A stretch of 64,000 nucleotides of DNA from Limosilactobacillus reuteri (GCF_013694365.1 NZ_CP059275.1:1922001-1986000), one strand, 5' to 3'; counted from the stretch's first letter, positions 1-9,943 are shown. The notes: generated from the letters alone by a model not told the origin. Numbers and translations are program-made.

Positions 1-897
1 GAAGTGTGGTATATGGAAACGATTGGCGGTCATCATTGGGCAGCTGTTAAAATTCCCGACAATGCCTATGTGATTGCTCCTAATCGATTTAATATTACTA
101 ATTTTGATTTTGATAGTCCCAACACAATGAGTTCACCAAATTTGAAACAGTGGATTGATCAAAATAAGTTGAATCCTAGCGAAGACGAATACAATTTACG
201 ACATATTTGTGGAAGTGCAACTGCTACTGATACTGTCTATAACAACCCACGAGCATGGTATGTTCAGCAGCAACTAGGGACGATAAATGCTAACCCGCAA
301 AGTAATAACCTTCCATTCATCTGTTATGCAAAAGAAAAGTTTACTGTAACTACGATTAAGAAGTTAATGAGTTCTCATTATCAAGGGACAGCTTTTGATC
401 CGTATCATTTAGAAAGAGATAAAGCTCCATTTAGGTCAATTGCACTAAATCGAAACTTAGAATTACATATTCTACAAATACGTAATAATGTTCCTGCAAG
501 TATTGCTGGTGTTCATTGGTTAGCATTTGGTCCTAATACTTTTAATGCAGTGGTTCCCTTTTATGCAAATATTGACGATACACCAATCCCTTATCGAAAC
601 ACTAGTACTGAATATTCAATAGACGATATGTATTGGCTCACTCATACAATTGCTGCGCTTGGGGACCAAAATTATCGTCAAGCACAGAATATTGAAGAAA
701 ACTTTGAATTGCAAGTAATGGCAAAAACAATGAATGTTCAAAATAATACGGATAAGGAAATAGCAGAACATCAGGATGTGAGTGCATTTTTAACCACAAT
801 TAATAATCGGATGGCTGAAACCGCAGTGGACGAAAGCAAAAAATTACTAGGGAAACTAGTAAAGCTTGCTTTTTCAAGAGAACGATTACAATTCTAG
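1..897 (+). CDS. C69-family dipeptidase, C-terminal part (cut by window start)
   Basis: The frame is open from base 1, so the N-terminus, including the catalytic N-terminal Cys expected in this family, lies outside the window. The visible 298 residues begin with a motif of the type ETIGGHHWAA, followed by a VPDNAYVIAPN-like stretch and the NPRAWY motif. This order is typical of PepD-type peptidase C69 dipeptidases, which hydrolyse peptides in the cytoplasm of lactic acid bacteria. No membrane segment is visible. The family call rests on recognised motifs; the substrate is not inferable. Confidence 0.8.
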   Translation, partial: EVWYMETIGGHHWAAVKIPDNAYVIAPNRFNITNFDFDSPNTMSSPNLKQWIDQNKLNPSEDEYNLRHICGSATATDTVYNNPRAWYVQQQLGTINANPQSNNLPFICYAKEKFTVTTIKKLMSSHYQGTAFDPYHLERDKAPFRSIALNRNLELHILQIRNNVPASIAGVHWLAFGPNTFNAVVPFYANIDDTPIPYRNTSTEYSIDDMYWLTHTIAALGDQNYRQAQNIEENFELQVMAKTMNVQNNTDKEIAEHQDVSAFLTTINNRMAETAVDESKKLLGKLVKLAFSRERLQF

Positions 898-1932
898 ATG
901 TTAATTGCAGTTCATAACGATCAATTAGTGTTGGCTGAAAACGCAAAAAGCGATATGACATATTATTGTCCAGGATGCGGGCAGGGAGTGATCTTGCGGC
1001 GAGGAAAGCATAAGATTACTCATTATGCCCATAAGAAGGGAAATGACTGTGGCTTTAGCGAGGGTGAAACATTAGAACATTTAAAAGGGAAAAAACAGAT
1101 TTATCAATGGGCACAAAAGCATCATTGGAATCCGCAATTAGAAGTCTATTTTCCAACAATTACTCAACGACCGGATATTCTTTTAGAAATTAATGGACAA
1201 ACTGTAGCAGTTGAATTTCAATGTAGTCCCTTAAGCCTTGAAAAGTTATTAGCACGTAATGAAGGGTATCGTCAGTTAAGAATTCCGGTTTGGTGGATAT
1301 TAGGATCACCTTATTTGCGTAACTTGGGAAATAAGAAAATCGTTCAGTTTACGCAAATCTTTAGAAGGCAGTTTGTTCTCTTGTTTTGGGATGTGAAAAG
1401 GGCGCAATTAGTTATTGATCAGAAATATTGGCGTTGCTCCTATAGCCGGTTAAAGTATGATAAAAAAACTATTTTAATGGAGCAGATTGAAATGTTAAAG
1501 AAGAAACAGTATCATTTTCCAAATAAAGAAATAAGAAAACTATCATTAACTGCTTTAAAACTTACTGGACATGCTTTATCTGAATGTCCACTAGTATGCC
1601 ATGATCTCATTGCAAGCTGGCCGGCAATGTCTATTCCAATGATTATCTGGCGAATTGGTGTAATATTAGAGATAGAGAAATTCCCATTATTTTATTCTTG
1701 GGGAGATAAGGAATGGAAAAGATTATTAATGAAGGTAAACAAAAGCAATTGGTTATTCCCTGGTTGTTTACCTCCAGAAACAATCCGCAATATTATTATC
1801 AACCAATATACAAACGAATTAATTGCCTTTAAAGTAATTTGTAGAAGGGATAATCATCTTATTTTAATTCATCGTCCAAGATGGTTTAATGATTTACAGT
1901 TAAAACTACAGCTGGTTAAAAGGAGATCATAA
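898..1932 (+). CDS. coiA: Competence protein CoiA
   Basis: 344 residues, the usual CoiA length. The N-terminus has a CxxC pair (C24, C27) followed by a basic HYAHKKG motif, a zinc-finger-like module. A PD-(D/E)xK-type nuclease core follows, with RPD at 91-93 and EFQ at 106-108, then a long basic C-terminal region. CoiA acts in natural transformation, on internalised DNA before recombination. In Firmicutes the usual order is spx, mecA, coiA on one strand. Here coiA comes first, which is part of the evidence that genes were individually reoriented. Start is ATG with no visible ribosome binding site. Confidence 0.9.
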   Translation: MLIAVHNDQLVLAENAKSDMTYYCPGCGQGVILRRGKHKITHYAHKKGNDCGFSEGETLEHLKGKKQIYQWAQKHHWNPQLEVYFPTITQRPDILLEINGQTVAVEFQCSPLSLEKLLARNEGYRQLRIPVWWILGSPYLRNLGNKKIVQFTQIFRRQFVLLFWDVKRAQLVIDQKYWRCSYSRLKYDKKTILMEQIEMLKKKQYHFPNKEIRKLSLTALKLTGHALSECPLVCHDLIASWPAMSIPMIIWRIGVILEIEKFPLFYSWGDKEWKRLLMKVNKSNWLFPGCLPPETIRNIIINQYTNELIAFKVICRRDNHLILIHRPRWFNDLQLKLQLVKRRS

Positions 1933-2604
1933 ATGGAGATGGAACGCATTAATGAAAATACTATTCGCGTTTTGGTAGATAATGATGATTTATCTGCTCG
2001 GGGTATCACCATTCTAGATTTGCTAGGTGACCATCAGCAAATAGAGGATTTCTTTTATAGTATCCTGAAAGAAGTAGATACTGATCGCCAATTCCAAAAT
2101 AACGATGCGGTTACTTTTCAGGTGATGCCCACTAATAATGGCTTAGAATTATTTATTAGTAAAAATGATTCTAATTTTGCTGGGAATGAACAGCATGGAC
2201 CGATTAATGACCAGGTGTCCAAATATATTAAGCAACATTTGATTCAAAAAAATAGTCAGGATCAAGATCAAAGGAAAACAGCGATTAATGATTCAGAAGA
2301 TAATGAGATTCAGCACACGAACTGGCAAGTAATTACGTTTGATTCTTTTGAAGATTTAATTGATTTTGCGAAAATTGCCGAGAATGATGATGTTTCATCA
2401 TATTTATATAAGTACAATGATTTGTATTATTTAGCAATTGCTTATTCTGATTCTATTTTGAACAGTAATGATGTTAAAGATCAGCTTGCTCTTGCTTATG
2501 AATATGGAAATCCCACGGCAACAACGGTTGATTTTTTAAGTGAACATGGAAAGAAAATAATGTCAGTATCTGCCTTGCATTTAATTCGACACTATTTTGA
2601 ATAA
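1933..2604 (+). CDS. mecA: Adapter protein MecA
   Basis: 223 residues. The N-terminal domain (about 1-85) has the MecA signature of a short beta strand followed by DNDDLSARGITILDLLGD, which captures substrates. After an acidic, Gln-rich linker (about 95-130), a C-terminal domain of about 90 residues is the part that binds ClpC in characterised homologues. MecA delivers ComK, Spx and other proteins to ClpCP. Its neighbours coiA and spx are the conserved partners of this locus, although their order here is the reverse of the usual one. Function in this strain is by homology. Confidence 0.92.
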   Translation: MEMERINENTIRVLVDNDDLSARGITILDLLGDHQQIEDFFYSILKEVDTDRQFQNNDAVTFQVMPTNNGLELFISKNDSNFAGNEQHGPINDQVSKYIKQHLIQKNSQDQDQRKTAINDSEDNEIQHTNWQVITFDSFEDLIDFAKIAENDDVSSYLYKYNDLYYLAIAYSDSILNSNDVKDQLALAYEYGNPTATTVDFLSEHGKKIMSVSALHLIRHYFE

Positions 2605-3006
2605 ATGGTTACACTATATACGTCTCCAAGTTGCACGTCTTGTCGTAAAGCACGTGCCTGGCTAAAAGAACATGATATTGCTTTTAAGGAACGGAATATT
2701 TTTTCTGAACCATTGTCTTTAAATGAAATCAAGAATATTTTACGGATGACTGAAGATGGTACTGAAGACATTATTTCAAAGCGGTCTAAAGCTTACCAGA
2801 AGTTGAGCGTAGATCTCAATGATTTGTCGATGAAGGATCTGTTTAAGTTAATTAGTAAAAATCCAGGATTGTTACGACGTCCGATTATTATTGATGATAA
2901 ACGGCTTCAAGTAGGTTACAACGAAGACGAAATCCGTCGCTTCTTACCACGAAAGGTTCGTGAACTAGAACTAGTAGAGGCTCAAGAAAAAGCAAATATG
3001 ATTTAA
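2605..3006 (+). CDS. spx: Transcriptional regulator Spx (ArsC family)
   Basis: 133 residues, typical of Spx. The redox switch CxxC is visible at C10-T-S-C13, and the conserved RRPI motif that follows the helical insertion is present near residue 92. Spx binds the RNA polymerase alpha C-terminal domain and redirects transcription during disulfide stress; it is degraded by ClpXP. The C-terminus (about 115-133) is charged. In related genomes spx lies upstream of mecA; here it follows mecA with zero spacing and has no promoter or ribosome binding site of its own. Confidence 0.93.
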   Translation: MVTLYTSPSCTSCRKARAWLKEHDIAFKERNIFSEPLSLNEIKNILRMTEDGTEDIISKRSKAYQKLSVDLNDLSMKDLFKLISKNPGLLRRPIIIDDKRLQVGYNEDEIRRFLPRKVRELELVEAQEKANMI

Positions 3007-3498
3007 ATGTTAACAAAAATTAGCTTAACATTTGGTTCACGACAAATTTTACAATCAATCATTGATAAATATCCCGAACGTCATTTTAAATTAATGCAGG
3101 CAACTACTCATACAAGAAAATTAGCATTATTTGATCTTTCTGGAAAAGATACTATTTTTCAGTCACCAGTAAAATTAACAACTCTTGATTCAACGCTAGA
3201 TGCTCAATTAAATGGAATGTTTTACTACCAATCATTTCAAGTAAACGGTGACCGTCAAAAGCTACTTTATAATACACTTCAAAAGGTATTAACTGAACCA
3301 GCTAATATGAACGGTGGTTATATGCTTAGCGTTGATAATAAAGCGGAAGCTACTACTTTAGTTTTACTAACTGCTTGGGCCGATTTTGAAGCCTTAACTG
3401 CATGGAAGGAAAGCGATACTTTCACATCCTTAAAGAACTTTACTAGTATGGGGTCAGATAATAGTTATTATGATGAGATTTACAAACCCATTTTTTAA
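3007..3498 (+). CDS. Antibiotic biosynthesis monooxygenase-like (ABM fold) protein
   Basis: 163 residues, soluble, no signal peptide. The C-terminal half contains the pattern LTAWADFEALTAWKESDTF near 120-139, typical of ABM or heme-degrading monooxygenase-like dimeric alpha-beta barrels in lactobacilli. An N-terminal extension of about 60 residues precedes it. Members of this fold include heme monooxygenases and quinol-type oxygenases, but I see no residue set that decides the substrate. Its association with spx may hint at oxidative stress, yet adjacency in this window is unreliable. Confidence 0.6.
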   Translation: MLTKISLTFGSRQILQSIIDKYPERHFKLMQATTHTRKLALFDLSGKDTIFQSPVKLTTLDSTLDAQLNGMFYYQSFQVNGDRQKLLYNTLQKVLTEPANMNGGYMLSVDNKAEATTLVLLTAWADFEALTAWKESDTFTSLKNFTSMGSDNSYYDEIYKPIF

Positions 3499-4005
3499 TT
3501 GAAGAACCCCAAAGCATACCGAGTTTTACAGCTAATGCGACCGATCTTTCATGAAGAGAAACAATTAACATATCACACTCATAAGGAAAAACTAGTGCAA
3601 CGTCGGTTGCACGTGAAGCCTTTGATGGATAAGTTATATACTTATTTAGAAAATATCAGTTTTCCTCAAGGACGGTTGAAAGCTGCCATTAATAATGCTT
3701 TGAAGCTAAGAAAGCGAGTATATCAAATATTTGAAGATGGTCGAGTGCCGTTAACGAATAATCCGGTTGAACAAGCGATTCGTCCATCAACTCTTATTCG
3801 AAAGAATAGCTTATTTGCGAAAAGCTCTGCTGGAGCTCAGGCAAATGCCATTTTCTATACTTTGGTGGCAACTGCAAACCAGAACCATTTAAATATCTAC
3901 AAATACTTTAAGTATCTTTTTGATCACTTACCAAACCGCAAGGACACAGGACTTGAGGCTTATTTGCCATGGTCAAAAGAAATTCAAGCAAAATGCCATA
4001 AATAA
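3499..4005 (+). pseudogene. IS66 transposase, C-terminal fragment
   Basis: 168 codons from a TTG. The sequence matches the C-terminal half of the complete IS66 transposase at 44614-46149: the NNPVEQ motif followed by RPSTLIRKNSLFAKS and YKYFKYLFDHLPN, ending in EAYLPWSKE. It lacks the N-terminal zinc-finger region and the first catalytic Asp. The matching upstream half of the same protein type lies downstream, at 4048-4602, so the two pieces are in the wrong order for one + strand gene. Confidence 0.88.
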
Positions 4006-4047
4006 TATAGTAGAGAAGCACGGTTAAAACCAGCTGAATTATATTGT

Positions 4048-4602
4048 GTGAATTTGATTCAAGAAACTTATAAATGTAATGAGTGTATTAATTCTAATGG
4101 TAGCGATGTACTTGTCAGTAGTAAGATGCCGCAGAGTCTTTTACCCCATAGTTACTTTTCGAGTACTATTTTAGCTAAAGTAGCAGAGTTGAAGTTTAAT
4201 CTTGCTTTACCGTTTCATCGTCAAATTAAGTTTTGGCAAACCGTCGGCTTACGAGTTGATGCTCGATTATTGGCGACTAATATCATTAAGGTTAGTCAAA
4301 CCTACCTTGAACCGTTGTATGATTATTTACAGGAATTAATCAGAAAAGAATCGGTAATTCATATGGATGAAACTCCATTCAAGGTAATTGATGAGCCTAA
4401 TGAAACTGGCTACTTTTGGGTAACGCGATCAACAAAAGAATTCAGTAAGCATCAAATTATCATGTTTCATTACTATAATACCCGCGCGGGTAAACCATTG
4501 GTCAAATTATCGGTCATCAATATCGTGGAATTATTATGTGTGACGGTTATGGTGGATATAGTGATCGATTATATCCCCAGGCAAAATTTGGGTCATGTTT
4601 AG
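4048..4602 (+). pseudogene. IS66 transposase, central fragment
   Basis: 184 codons from a GTG. It covers the part of an IS66 transposase from the second zinc-binding region (YKCNEC) through SKMPQSLLPHSYFSS and the catalytic HMDETPFKV. It aligns with residues of about 145-310 of the complete IS66 transposase at 44614. After about residue 165 the reading departs from the family, with ETPFKV-type homology lost and a frameshifted tail, so the gene is broken. The zinc-finger N-terminus and the final NNPVEQ domain are absent; the latter is at 3499-4005. Confidence 0.85.
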
Positions 4603-4728
4603 GGCATCTTACTACTGACAAGTACATCGCTACCATTAGAATTAATACACTCATTACATTTATAAGTTTCTTGAATCAAATTCACACAATATAATTCAGC
4701 TGGTTTTAACCGTGCTTCTCTACTATAT
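4603..4728 (-). repeat. Inverted 126-bp copy of 4005-4130 (IS66 segment)
   Basis: Bases 4603-4728 are the exact reverse complement of 4005-4130. The first copy spans the gap between the two IS66 fragments and the start of the second. The second copy begins one base after the stop codon at 4602. The length, about 126 bp, is close to that of other element ends in the window, so I read it as a contig-end overlap left in its original orientation. A true hairpin-forming repeat in the genome is less likely. Confidence 0.85.
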
Positions 4729-4729
4729 A

Positions 4730-4856
4730 ATGAATATGTCCAAGACGCTCCAGTCAATTCAATGTGATTAAGTTGTCGAACCGCCGTATACGGAACCGTA
4801 CGTACGGTGGTGTGAGAGGTCGATAATTGAACTAATCAATTATCTCCTACTCGATT
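4730..4856 (+). mobile_element. Group II intron 3' end (127 bp)
   Basis: It starts inside the last codons of a group II reverse transcriptase (reading LMNMSKTLQSIQCD then TAA). It then contains domain V, a CCGCCGTA/TACGGTGG stem with an inner TACGG/GTACG helix. Domain VI follows, a GATAATTGA/TCAATTATC stem, and the intron ends at about CTCGAT. Nearly identical 127-bp units occur at 21327, 22621, 46151 and 51917. The identical truncation point fits a contig end at an unresolved repeat. The 3' exon side faces the EamA gene at 4859. Confidence 0.85.
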
Positions 4857-4858
4857 CT

Positions 4859-5731
4859 ATGTTATTACTGGTTGCTATTCTATGGGGAAGCAGCTATGTA
4901 TTTGCCAAACTAACGATTCAAGCAGGGATGCATTCTGGAGTTATCAATGCTTGCCGGGGAACAATGTGTGTAATTGCCGGTTATCTTATCTTCCATAAAC
5001 AGATCAACAAAATGACTTGGCTGGATTTCAAACTAGGAGTCCTTATGGGAACAATTAATTTCCTGGGTTATTTCTTGCAGACTGATGCTCTCCGTTATAC
5101 TACTCCGGCTAAAAATGCCTTCTTGACAACCTTATATGTTGCAATTGCTCCCTTGATCTTGTGGTTGTTTTGGCATGAGCGTCCACAACGGAAGACATAT
5201 TTTGCGGTCGCCCTCGCTATTATCGGAATGGCTGTCATCACTAATGTTGCTAATACTGGTCTTCAATTAAATTTTGGGGACTTTCTAACTGTTGTTTCTG
5301 CTATTTTTTGGGCCTTACAATTAATCTTCTTTGGAAAGTACGCACCGAAAGTTTCTAGTCCCTGGGTGGTAATCTTCATGATTGGCCTATGTCAAGGCAC
5401 GTTCGGTTGGATTACGACTGGATTATTTGAACGTACTAACCTTACACAAATTCATTGGGTTCAAGCCCTGATTCCCCTGGCTATTTTAGCGATCGTCGTA
5501 ACCTTCTTAGCGCAAGGAATGCAAATTACAGCTCAGCAATATACTGATGCTACATCTGCTGGATTATTATTGATGTTAGAATCATTTTTTGCCAGCACCA
5601 TGTCAGTTATCATGGGCTATGATCCCCTTACACCACAACTAATTTGGGGTGGTTTAATCTTACTTTTAGCCAATGCAATTATGCAAGTTAATTTCCAAGA
5701 TGTGCCATTTTTAAGAAACAGAATCGAGTAG
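4859..5731 (+). CDS. DMT-superfamily EamA transporter
   Basis: 290 residues with about ten hydrophobic segments in two EamA repeats. Motifs include LWGSSYVFAKL at the start and the TTPAKNAFLTTLYVAIAPL motif of the first repeat. The protein starts almost directly in transmembrane helix 1, and homologues usually have a few more residues first. The group II intron end lies 2 bases upstream, so the natural start may have been displaced or the intron may sit just before it. Likely an inner-membrane permease for an unknown metabolite or amino acid. Confidence 0.85.
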   Translation: MLLLVAILWGSSYVFAKLTIQAGMHSGVINACRGTMCVIAGYLIFHKQINKMTWLDFKLGVLMGTINFLGYFLQTDALRYTTPAKNAFLTTLYVAIAPLILWLFWHERPQRKTYFAVALAIIGMAVITNVANTGLQLNFGDFLTVVSAIFWALQLIFFGKYAPKVSSPWVVIFMIGLCQGTFGWITTGLFERTNLTQIHWVQALIPLAILAIVVTFLAQGMQITAQQYTDATSAGLLLMLESFFASTMSVIMGYDPLTPQLIWGGLILLLANAIMQVNFQDVPFLRNRIE

Positions 5732-7828
5732 ATGAAAACAGCGTTGCAGAAGCTCCGCCGTGTCTTGAATACCAAGCTCGGTTTTTTTCTGCTTGTTGTA
5801 CTTTTATTTTGTTTAAAGAGCTATTGGGCTTATCAAAATGAATTTAATTTAGGTGTAAAAGGAAGCATGCAACAATTCCTTTTAGCATTTAATACGATTC
5901 CAAGTGCCCTTATATTTTTGGGAATTGCATTATATTTCCGTGGACGCTTGTCCTATTGGATGATGTTGATAATTAATGCGGCATTGTCGACATGGCTTTT
6001 TGCAAATATTTTGTACTATCGAGAATTTTCAGATTTCATTACCTTTAACGTAATAAAGGGATCTGGAGCGGCTTCAAATAATCTTGGTAAAAGTTTAATG
6101 GGGATATTACGTCCCGAAGACTTTTTGGTTTACCTGGATGTTGTAATTTTAGCACTCATCTTACTTTTCCACTTTGTCCGTGTTGATATGCGGCGCTTTA
6201 AGGTTAGATATGCGATGACGATTACTGCCCTTGGCTTTGTTCTATTTGGAGTTAACTTAGGAATGGCGGAAAGTGATCGTTCACAACTACTTACGCGAAC
6301 ATTTGATAATAATTATATTGTTAAGTATCTAGGACTCGAAGCATATACAGTTTATGATGGGGTTAAGACGACTAATAACAGTGTAGTAAAAGCACGTGCT
6401 AATCGTGACGAATTAAAGCCGGTTTTGCATTTCATCCATAGTAATTATGCTGCGCCAAACGTTGAATATTACGGTAAGGCTAAAGGAAAGAATATTTTTA
6501 TCATTCACCTTGAAAGTCTCCAGCAATTCATGGTCGACTATAAAGAAGATGGTCAAGAAGTAATGCCAAACCTGAATAAGTTGTACCATGCTAATGATAC
6601 TTTGGCGTTTGATAATTTCTTCCACCAAGTTGGTCAAGGAAAGACGGCGGATGCAGAAACAATGCTCGAAAACTCGCTATTTGGTCTTCCAGAAGGATCA
6701 GCAATGGTTACTGATGGGACGACTAATACCTTCCAATCTGCGCCAGCGCTTCTTCATCAAAAGCTAGGTTATACGACGGCCTCATTCCACGGGGATGTTC
6801 CTAGTTTCTGGAACCGTGATAATGCTTATAAGTCTTTTGGTTACCAATACTTCTTTAGTAAGGAGTATTACCCAAAGACCAAGGATTATGATGCTGGATA
6901 TGGAATGAAGGATAAGATCTTCATGAAAGAATCAGCCCACTATATCGAGCAACTTCCACAACCATTCTATGCAAAGATCATCACAGTTACTAACCACTAT
7001 CCATATATTCTTGATAAAAAGAATAAGGATATCGAAGCGTGGAAGACTGGTGATGACACGGTCGACCCTTATATTCAAACTGCACGATACTTAGATGAAT
7101 CACTTGGCGAATTTCTTGATTACCTTGATAAGACGGGGTTACGGCAAAACAGTGTGTTAGTTCTTTATGGTGACCACTATGGAATCTCTAATAACCACCA
7201 ACCAGCCATTGCGCAAATCTTAGGTAAGAAGAAAGTAACTAATTATGATCTAGCAATGTTCCAAAAAGTACCATTTATGATTAATATGCCTGGCCTAAAA
7301 GGTGGCATTAACCATACGTATGGTGGTGAAATTGATGTTTTACCTACTCTTGAGGATTTGTTAGGAATTAGCTCTAAGAATTATATTCAATTCGGCCAAG
7401 ACTTACTCTCACCAGAAAATAAGCAAATTGTACCGTTTAGAAATGGTGATTGGGTAACGCCAAAATACACTAAGTATAATGGTGACTACTATTACACTAA
7501 GAATGGTAAGCAGATTACTCACCAAACCGCAGCGCAACGTAAAGAAATTGGTAAGATTCAAAAATACGTTACAACTGATCTTGGATTATCAGATAAAGTC
7601 GTGAATGGTGACTTGCTTCGGTTCTACAAACTTCCAGGATTTAAGAAAGTTGATAAAAAACAATATACTTATAACCTTAAGAAGAGCTTGAAGAATTTAC
7701 AGAAGCAGCAAAAGAAACAGAAGACAAGTTTAAAGTCGGAAAATAATAACCAGAGTACTTTCGATGATTACACAACCGATGCACCAGAGTTAAAGAATTA
7801 TCCGAAATTAAACTTCCCTAAACCATAA
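5732..7828 (+). CDS. LTA synthase family protein (phosphoglycerol transferase)
   Basis: 698 residues. The N-terminal part (about 15-210) has five hydrophobic segments. The extracellular sulfatase-fold domain (about 245-610) carries GKTADAE, with T305 in the position of the catalytic Thr of LtaS. Later come FHGDVPSFWNRD, a YGDHYG metal-binding motif and a GGEIDVLPT motif. A Lys/Gln-rich tail follows. The family moves glycerol phosphate from phosphatidylglycerol to lipoteichoic acid outside the membrane. The standard GKTSDSE motif is slightly altered, so a paralogue with a related substrate is possible. Confidence 0.87.
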   Translation: MKTALQKLRRVLNTKLGFFLLVVLLFCLKSYWAYQNEFNLGVKGSMQQFLLAFNTIPSALIFLGIALYFRGRLSYWMMLIINAALSTWLFANILYYREFSDFITFNVIKGSGAASNNLGKSLMGILRPEDFLVYLDVVILALILLFHFVRVDMRRFKVRYAMTITALGFVLFGVNLGMAESDRSQLLTRTFDNNYIVKYLGLEAYTVYDGVKTTNNSVVKARANRDELKPVLHFIHSNYAAPNVEYYGKAKGKNIFIIHLESLQQFMVDYKEDGQEVMPNLNKLYHANDTLAFDNFFHQVGQGKTADAETMLENSLFGLPEGSAMVTDGTTNTFQSAPALLHQKLGYTTASFHGDVPSFWNRDNAYKSFGYQYFFSKEYYPKTKDYDAGYGMKDKIFMKESAHYIEQLPQPFYAKIITVTNHYPYILDKKNKDIEAWKTGDDTVDPYIQTARYLDESLGEFLDYLDKTGLRQNSVLVLYGDHYGISNNHQPAIAQILGKKKVTNYDLAMFQKVPFMINMPGLKGGINHTYGGEIDVLPTLEDLLGISSKNYIQFGQDLLSPENKQIVPFRNGDWVTPKYTKYNGDYYYTKNGKQITHQTAAQRKEIGKIQKYVTTDLGLSDKVVNGDLLRFYKLPGFKKVDKKQYTYNLKKSLKNLQKQQKKQKTSLKSENNNQSTFDDYTTDAPELKNYPKLNFPKP

Positions 7829-8752
7829 ATGGATGAATGGATGAACTACGAACAATTTGATCGGCAAACATGGCACGGCTTTTTCCCAACTGATTCAGTA
7901 CGGTTAACCCAGGGGAACTTGGATGAAATTAAATCGTTGAATGATCGAATTTCAATTGAGGATGTGCAGGATGTATATTTGCCGCTAATAAAATTAATTC
8001 AACTGCGCTACCAGAACTTTTTGGAATGGCAGATGCAAAAGGCAAACTTTTTACAGCGTTCCACGATGCGCATTCCATATATTATTGGGATTGCAGGTTC
8101 GGTTGCAGTTGGGAAGAGCACCATCGCTCGGTTGATTAGTATCTTACTAAATAAGATGCTGCCTGATAAGCGGGTAGAATTAATGACAACGGATGGGTTC
8201 TTATATCCTAATGCAGAATTAAAACGGCGGGGGATTATGGATCGGAAAGGCTTTCCCGAATCATATGACATGGAAAGGCTCCTCCAGTTTCTTAATGATG
8301 TTAAGGCAGGGGAGCCAGTTGTCAAGGCGCCTACATACTCCCATCAAGTTTATGATGTTCAGCTTGATAAGCCCTTGGTAATTGATCGCCCAGACATATT
8401 GATTGTAGAAGGGATTAACACGTTGCAATTGCCAAGTAACCAGCAACTATATGTCAGTGATTACTTTGACTGGTCATTGTATGTTGACGCAGATCCGGAC
8501 CTGATTGAGCATTGGTATCTTCAACGGTTTGGGATGTTGCTAGAGACAGCCTTTACTGACCCATCAAACTATTACTATCCTTATTCGAAGGGTGACCGTC
8601 AGGAAGCATTTAAAATGGCAAAGGATGTTTGGCAACGCGTCGACCTTCCTAATTTACGAGAGTTTATCCTTCCAACCAAAAGTCGTGCTGACATAATTTT
8701 ACATAAGACAACGGGACATGTCGTGGATAAGCTTTATCTGCGACGAGGTTAA
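7829..8752 (+). CDS. coaA: Type I pantothenate kinase
   Basis: 307 residues, standard length for type I PanK. The P-loop GSVAVGKST spans 90-98, followed by TTDGFLYPN and [10 protein letters not shown], both family signatures for pantothenate and ATP binding. The enzyme phosphorylates pantothenate in the first step of coenzyme A synthesis. The protein is soluble and has no signal peptide. It precedes a small-ATPase gene and guaA; a coaA-guaA neighbourhood is plausible for L. reuteri but is not evidence of co-transcription here. Start is the first ATG; a second lies four codons later. Confidence 0.95.
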   Translation: MDEWMNYEQFDRQTWHGFFPTDSVRLTQGNLDEIKSLNDRISIEDVQDVYLPLIKLIQLRYQNFLEWQMQKANFLQRSTMRIPYIIGIAGSVAVGKSTIARLISILLNKMLPDKRVELMTTDGFLYPNAELKRRGIMDRKGFPESYDMERLLQFLNDVKAGEPVVKAPTYSHQVYDVQLDKPLVIDRPDILIVEGINTLQLPSNQQLYVSDYFDWSLYVDADPDLIEHWYLQRFGMLLETAFTDPSNYYYPYSKGDRQEAFKMAKDVWQRVDLPNLREFILPTKSRADIILHKTTGHVVDKLYLRRG

Positions 8753-9943
8753 ATGTTTATTCGGACAAAATATCTTAACCAACTAATAAACAGCATGAAC
8801 CAGTCAACAATTAAGATTCTTGTTGGCGTTCGGCGGTGTGGTAAAACGACTATTCTTGACCAGTTTCGGGCAACTCTCCGGCGTCAAGAAATTTCCTCAA
8901 GTCAAATTCAAGTGATCAACTTTGAATATCTCCTAGAAAATGAATTATGCAATCCAGAATATCTCTTACAATTTATTCTTGATCGACTTAGTAAACACCA
9001 GATGAATTATATCTTCCTTGATGAAGTCGAAGTGGTTCCCCAGTTTGCCCGCGTTGTAAATGCTCTAAATTCACTCTCTAATACCGATATCTATATTACA
9101 AGTTCCAACAAAACCATTTTGGAGAAAGAAAATCTTCAACAAATGGTTTCTTATACTATCATCCCCGTTTTCCCTTGCAGCTTCCGTGAATACATAAAAA
9201 GGAACCAACAAGAAGCTGATTCCCAATCGTTATATCAATATTTAAATGAAGGCGGGTTCCCCTATACTCACGAAATCCACGGTCCAATCAACCTCCGCAA
9301 TTACGTGAATGGGATCATCAACACAATTATTATTACCGATTTCACCCAGCAGGCGACCCTTTGCAATCCAGGCCTGACTAAGCAACTTGCCCATCACTTA
9401 GCTCATCATGCTGGAACCACACAAAATATCTCCCAAATTGTCGATAGTCTTAAACGTCACCACATCACTACTTCCAATAAGACGGTCGATTTTTATTTAC
9501 AATTCTTACAGAGGTCCTTTATCTTTTACCCATGCAAAGAATATGATTTTTCCCGTCGCCACGTCAAAAGTACCAATATTCGTTATTATCCGGTAGATCC
9601 TAGTATTCGGCAAGCTCTCACACTGAAAAAGAATGTCCTTTCTCAACGAATCCTTGAAAATATTGTCTTTATTGACTTATTGAGCCAAGGCTACCAAGTA
9701 TATAGCGGCCGCATCAAAGATAATGAGATTACCTTTGTTGCAATTAAAAATGATATCTTTACTTGTATCCAAATCGCTTATTCGCTTGCTGATGATGGTG
9801 CCTATCGCCGGGCGATCAGCGGATTACGGCAACTTTCCTCAAAATATAAAAAGCTTTTAATTACAGTAAAACCAGCGCTCAATTACGCTGGTTTAGATCC
9901 TGATATTGAAATTATTGACTTGTATAGTTGGCTAACCAATTAA
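8753..9943 (+). CDS. AAA-type ATP-binding protein (DUF4143 type)
   Basis: 396 residues. A Walker A motif GVRRCGKT spans 25-32, and the hydrophobic-acidic Walker B is seen in NYIFLDEVE near 80-88. A sensor-like SSNKTILEKE lies near 121. The C-terminal half resembles DUF4143, with EFxxxxxLxxQGY-like spacing and a nuclease-like tail. Proteins of this type are widespread in lactobacilli and archaea and have no agreed function. The domain assignment comes from motifs; the role is unknown. Confidence 0.8.
   Translation: MFIRTKYLNQLINSMNQSTIKILVGVRRCGKTTILDQFRATLRRQEISSSQIQVINFEYLLENELCNPEYLLQFILDRLSKHQMNYIFLDEVEVVPQFARVVNALNSLSNTDIYITSSNKTILEKENLQQMVSYTIIPVFPCSFREYIKRNQQEADSQSLYQYLNEGGFPYTHEIHGPINLRNYVNGIINTIIITDFTQQATLCNPGLTKQLAHHLAHHAGTTQNISQIVDSLKRHHITTSNKTVDFYLQFLQRSFIFYPCKEYDFSRRHVKSTNIRYYPVDPSIRQALTLKKNVLSQRILENIVFIDLLSQGYQVYSGRIKDNEITFVAIKNDIFTCIQIAYSLADDGAYRRAISGLRQLSSKYKKLLITVKPALNYAGLDPDIEIIDLYSWLTN

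Noticed and set aside
4005..4728. Inverted 126-bp repeat as a regulatory hairpin or invertible switch
   Set aside because: It is made of transposase coding sequence and ends at ORF boundaries.
8008..8325. Minus-strand ORF opposite coaA
   Set aside because: It lies fully within the intact pantothenate kinase gene and resembles no protein.
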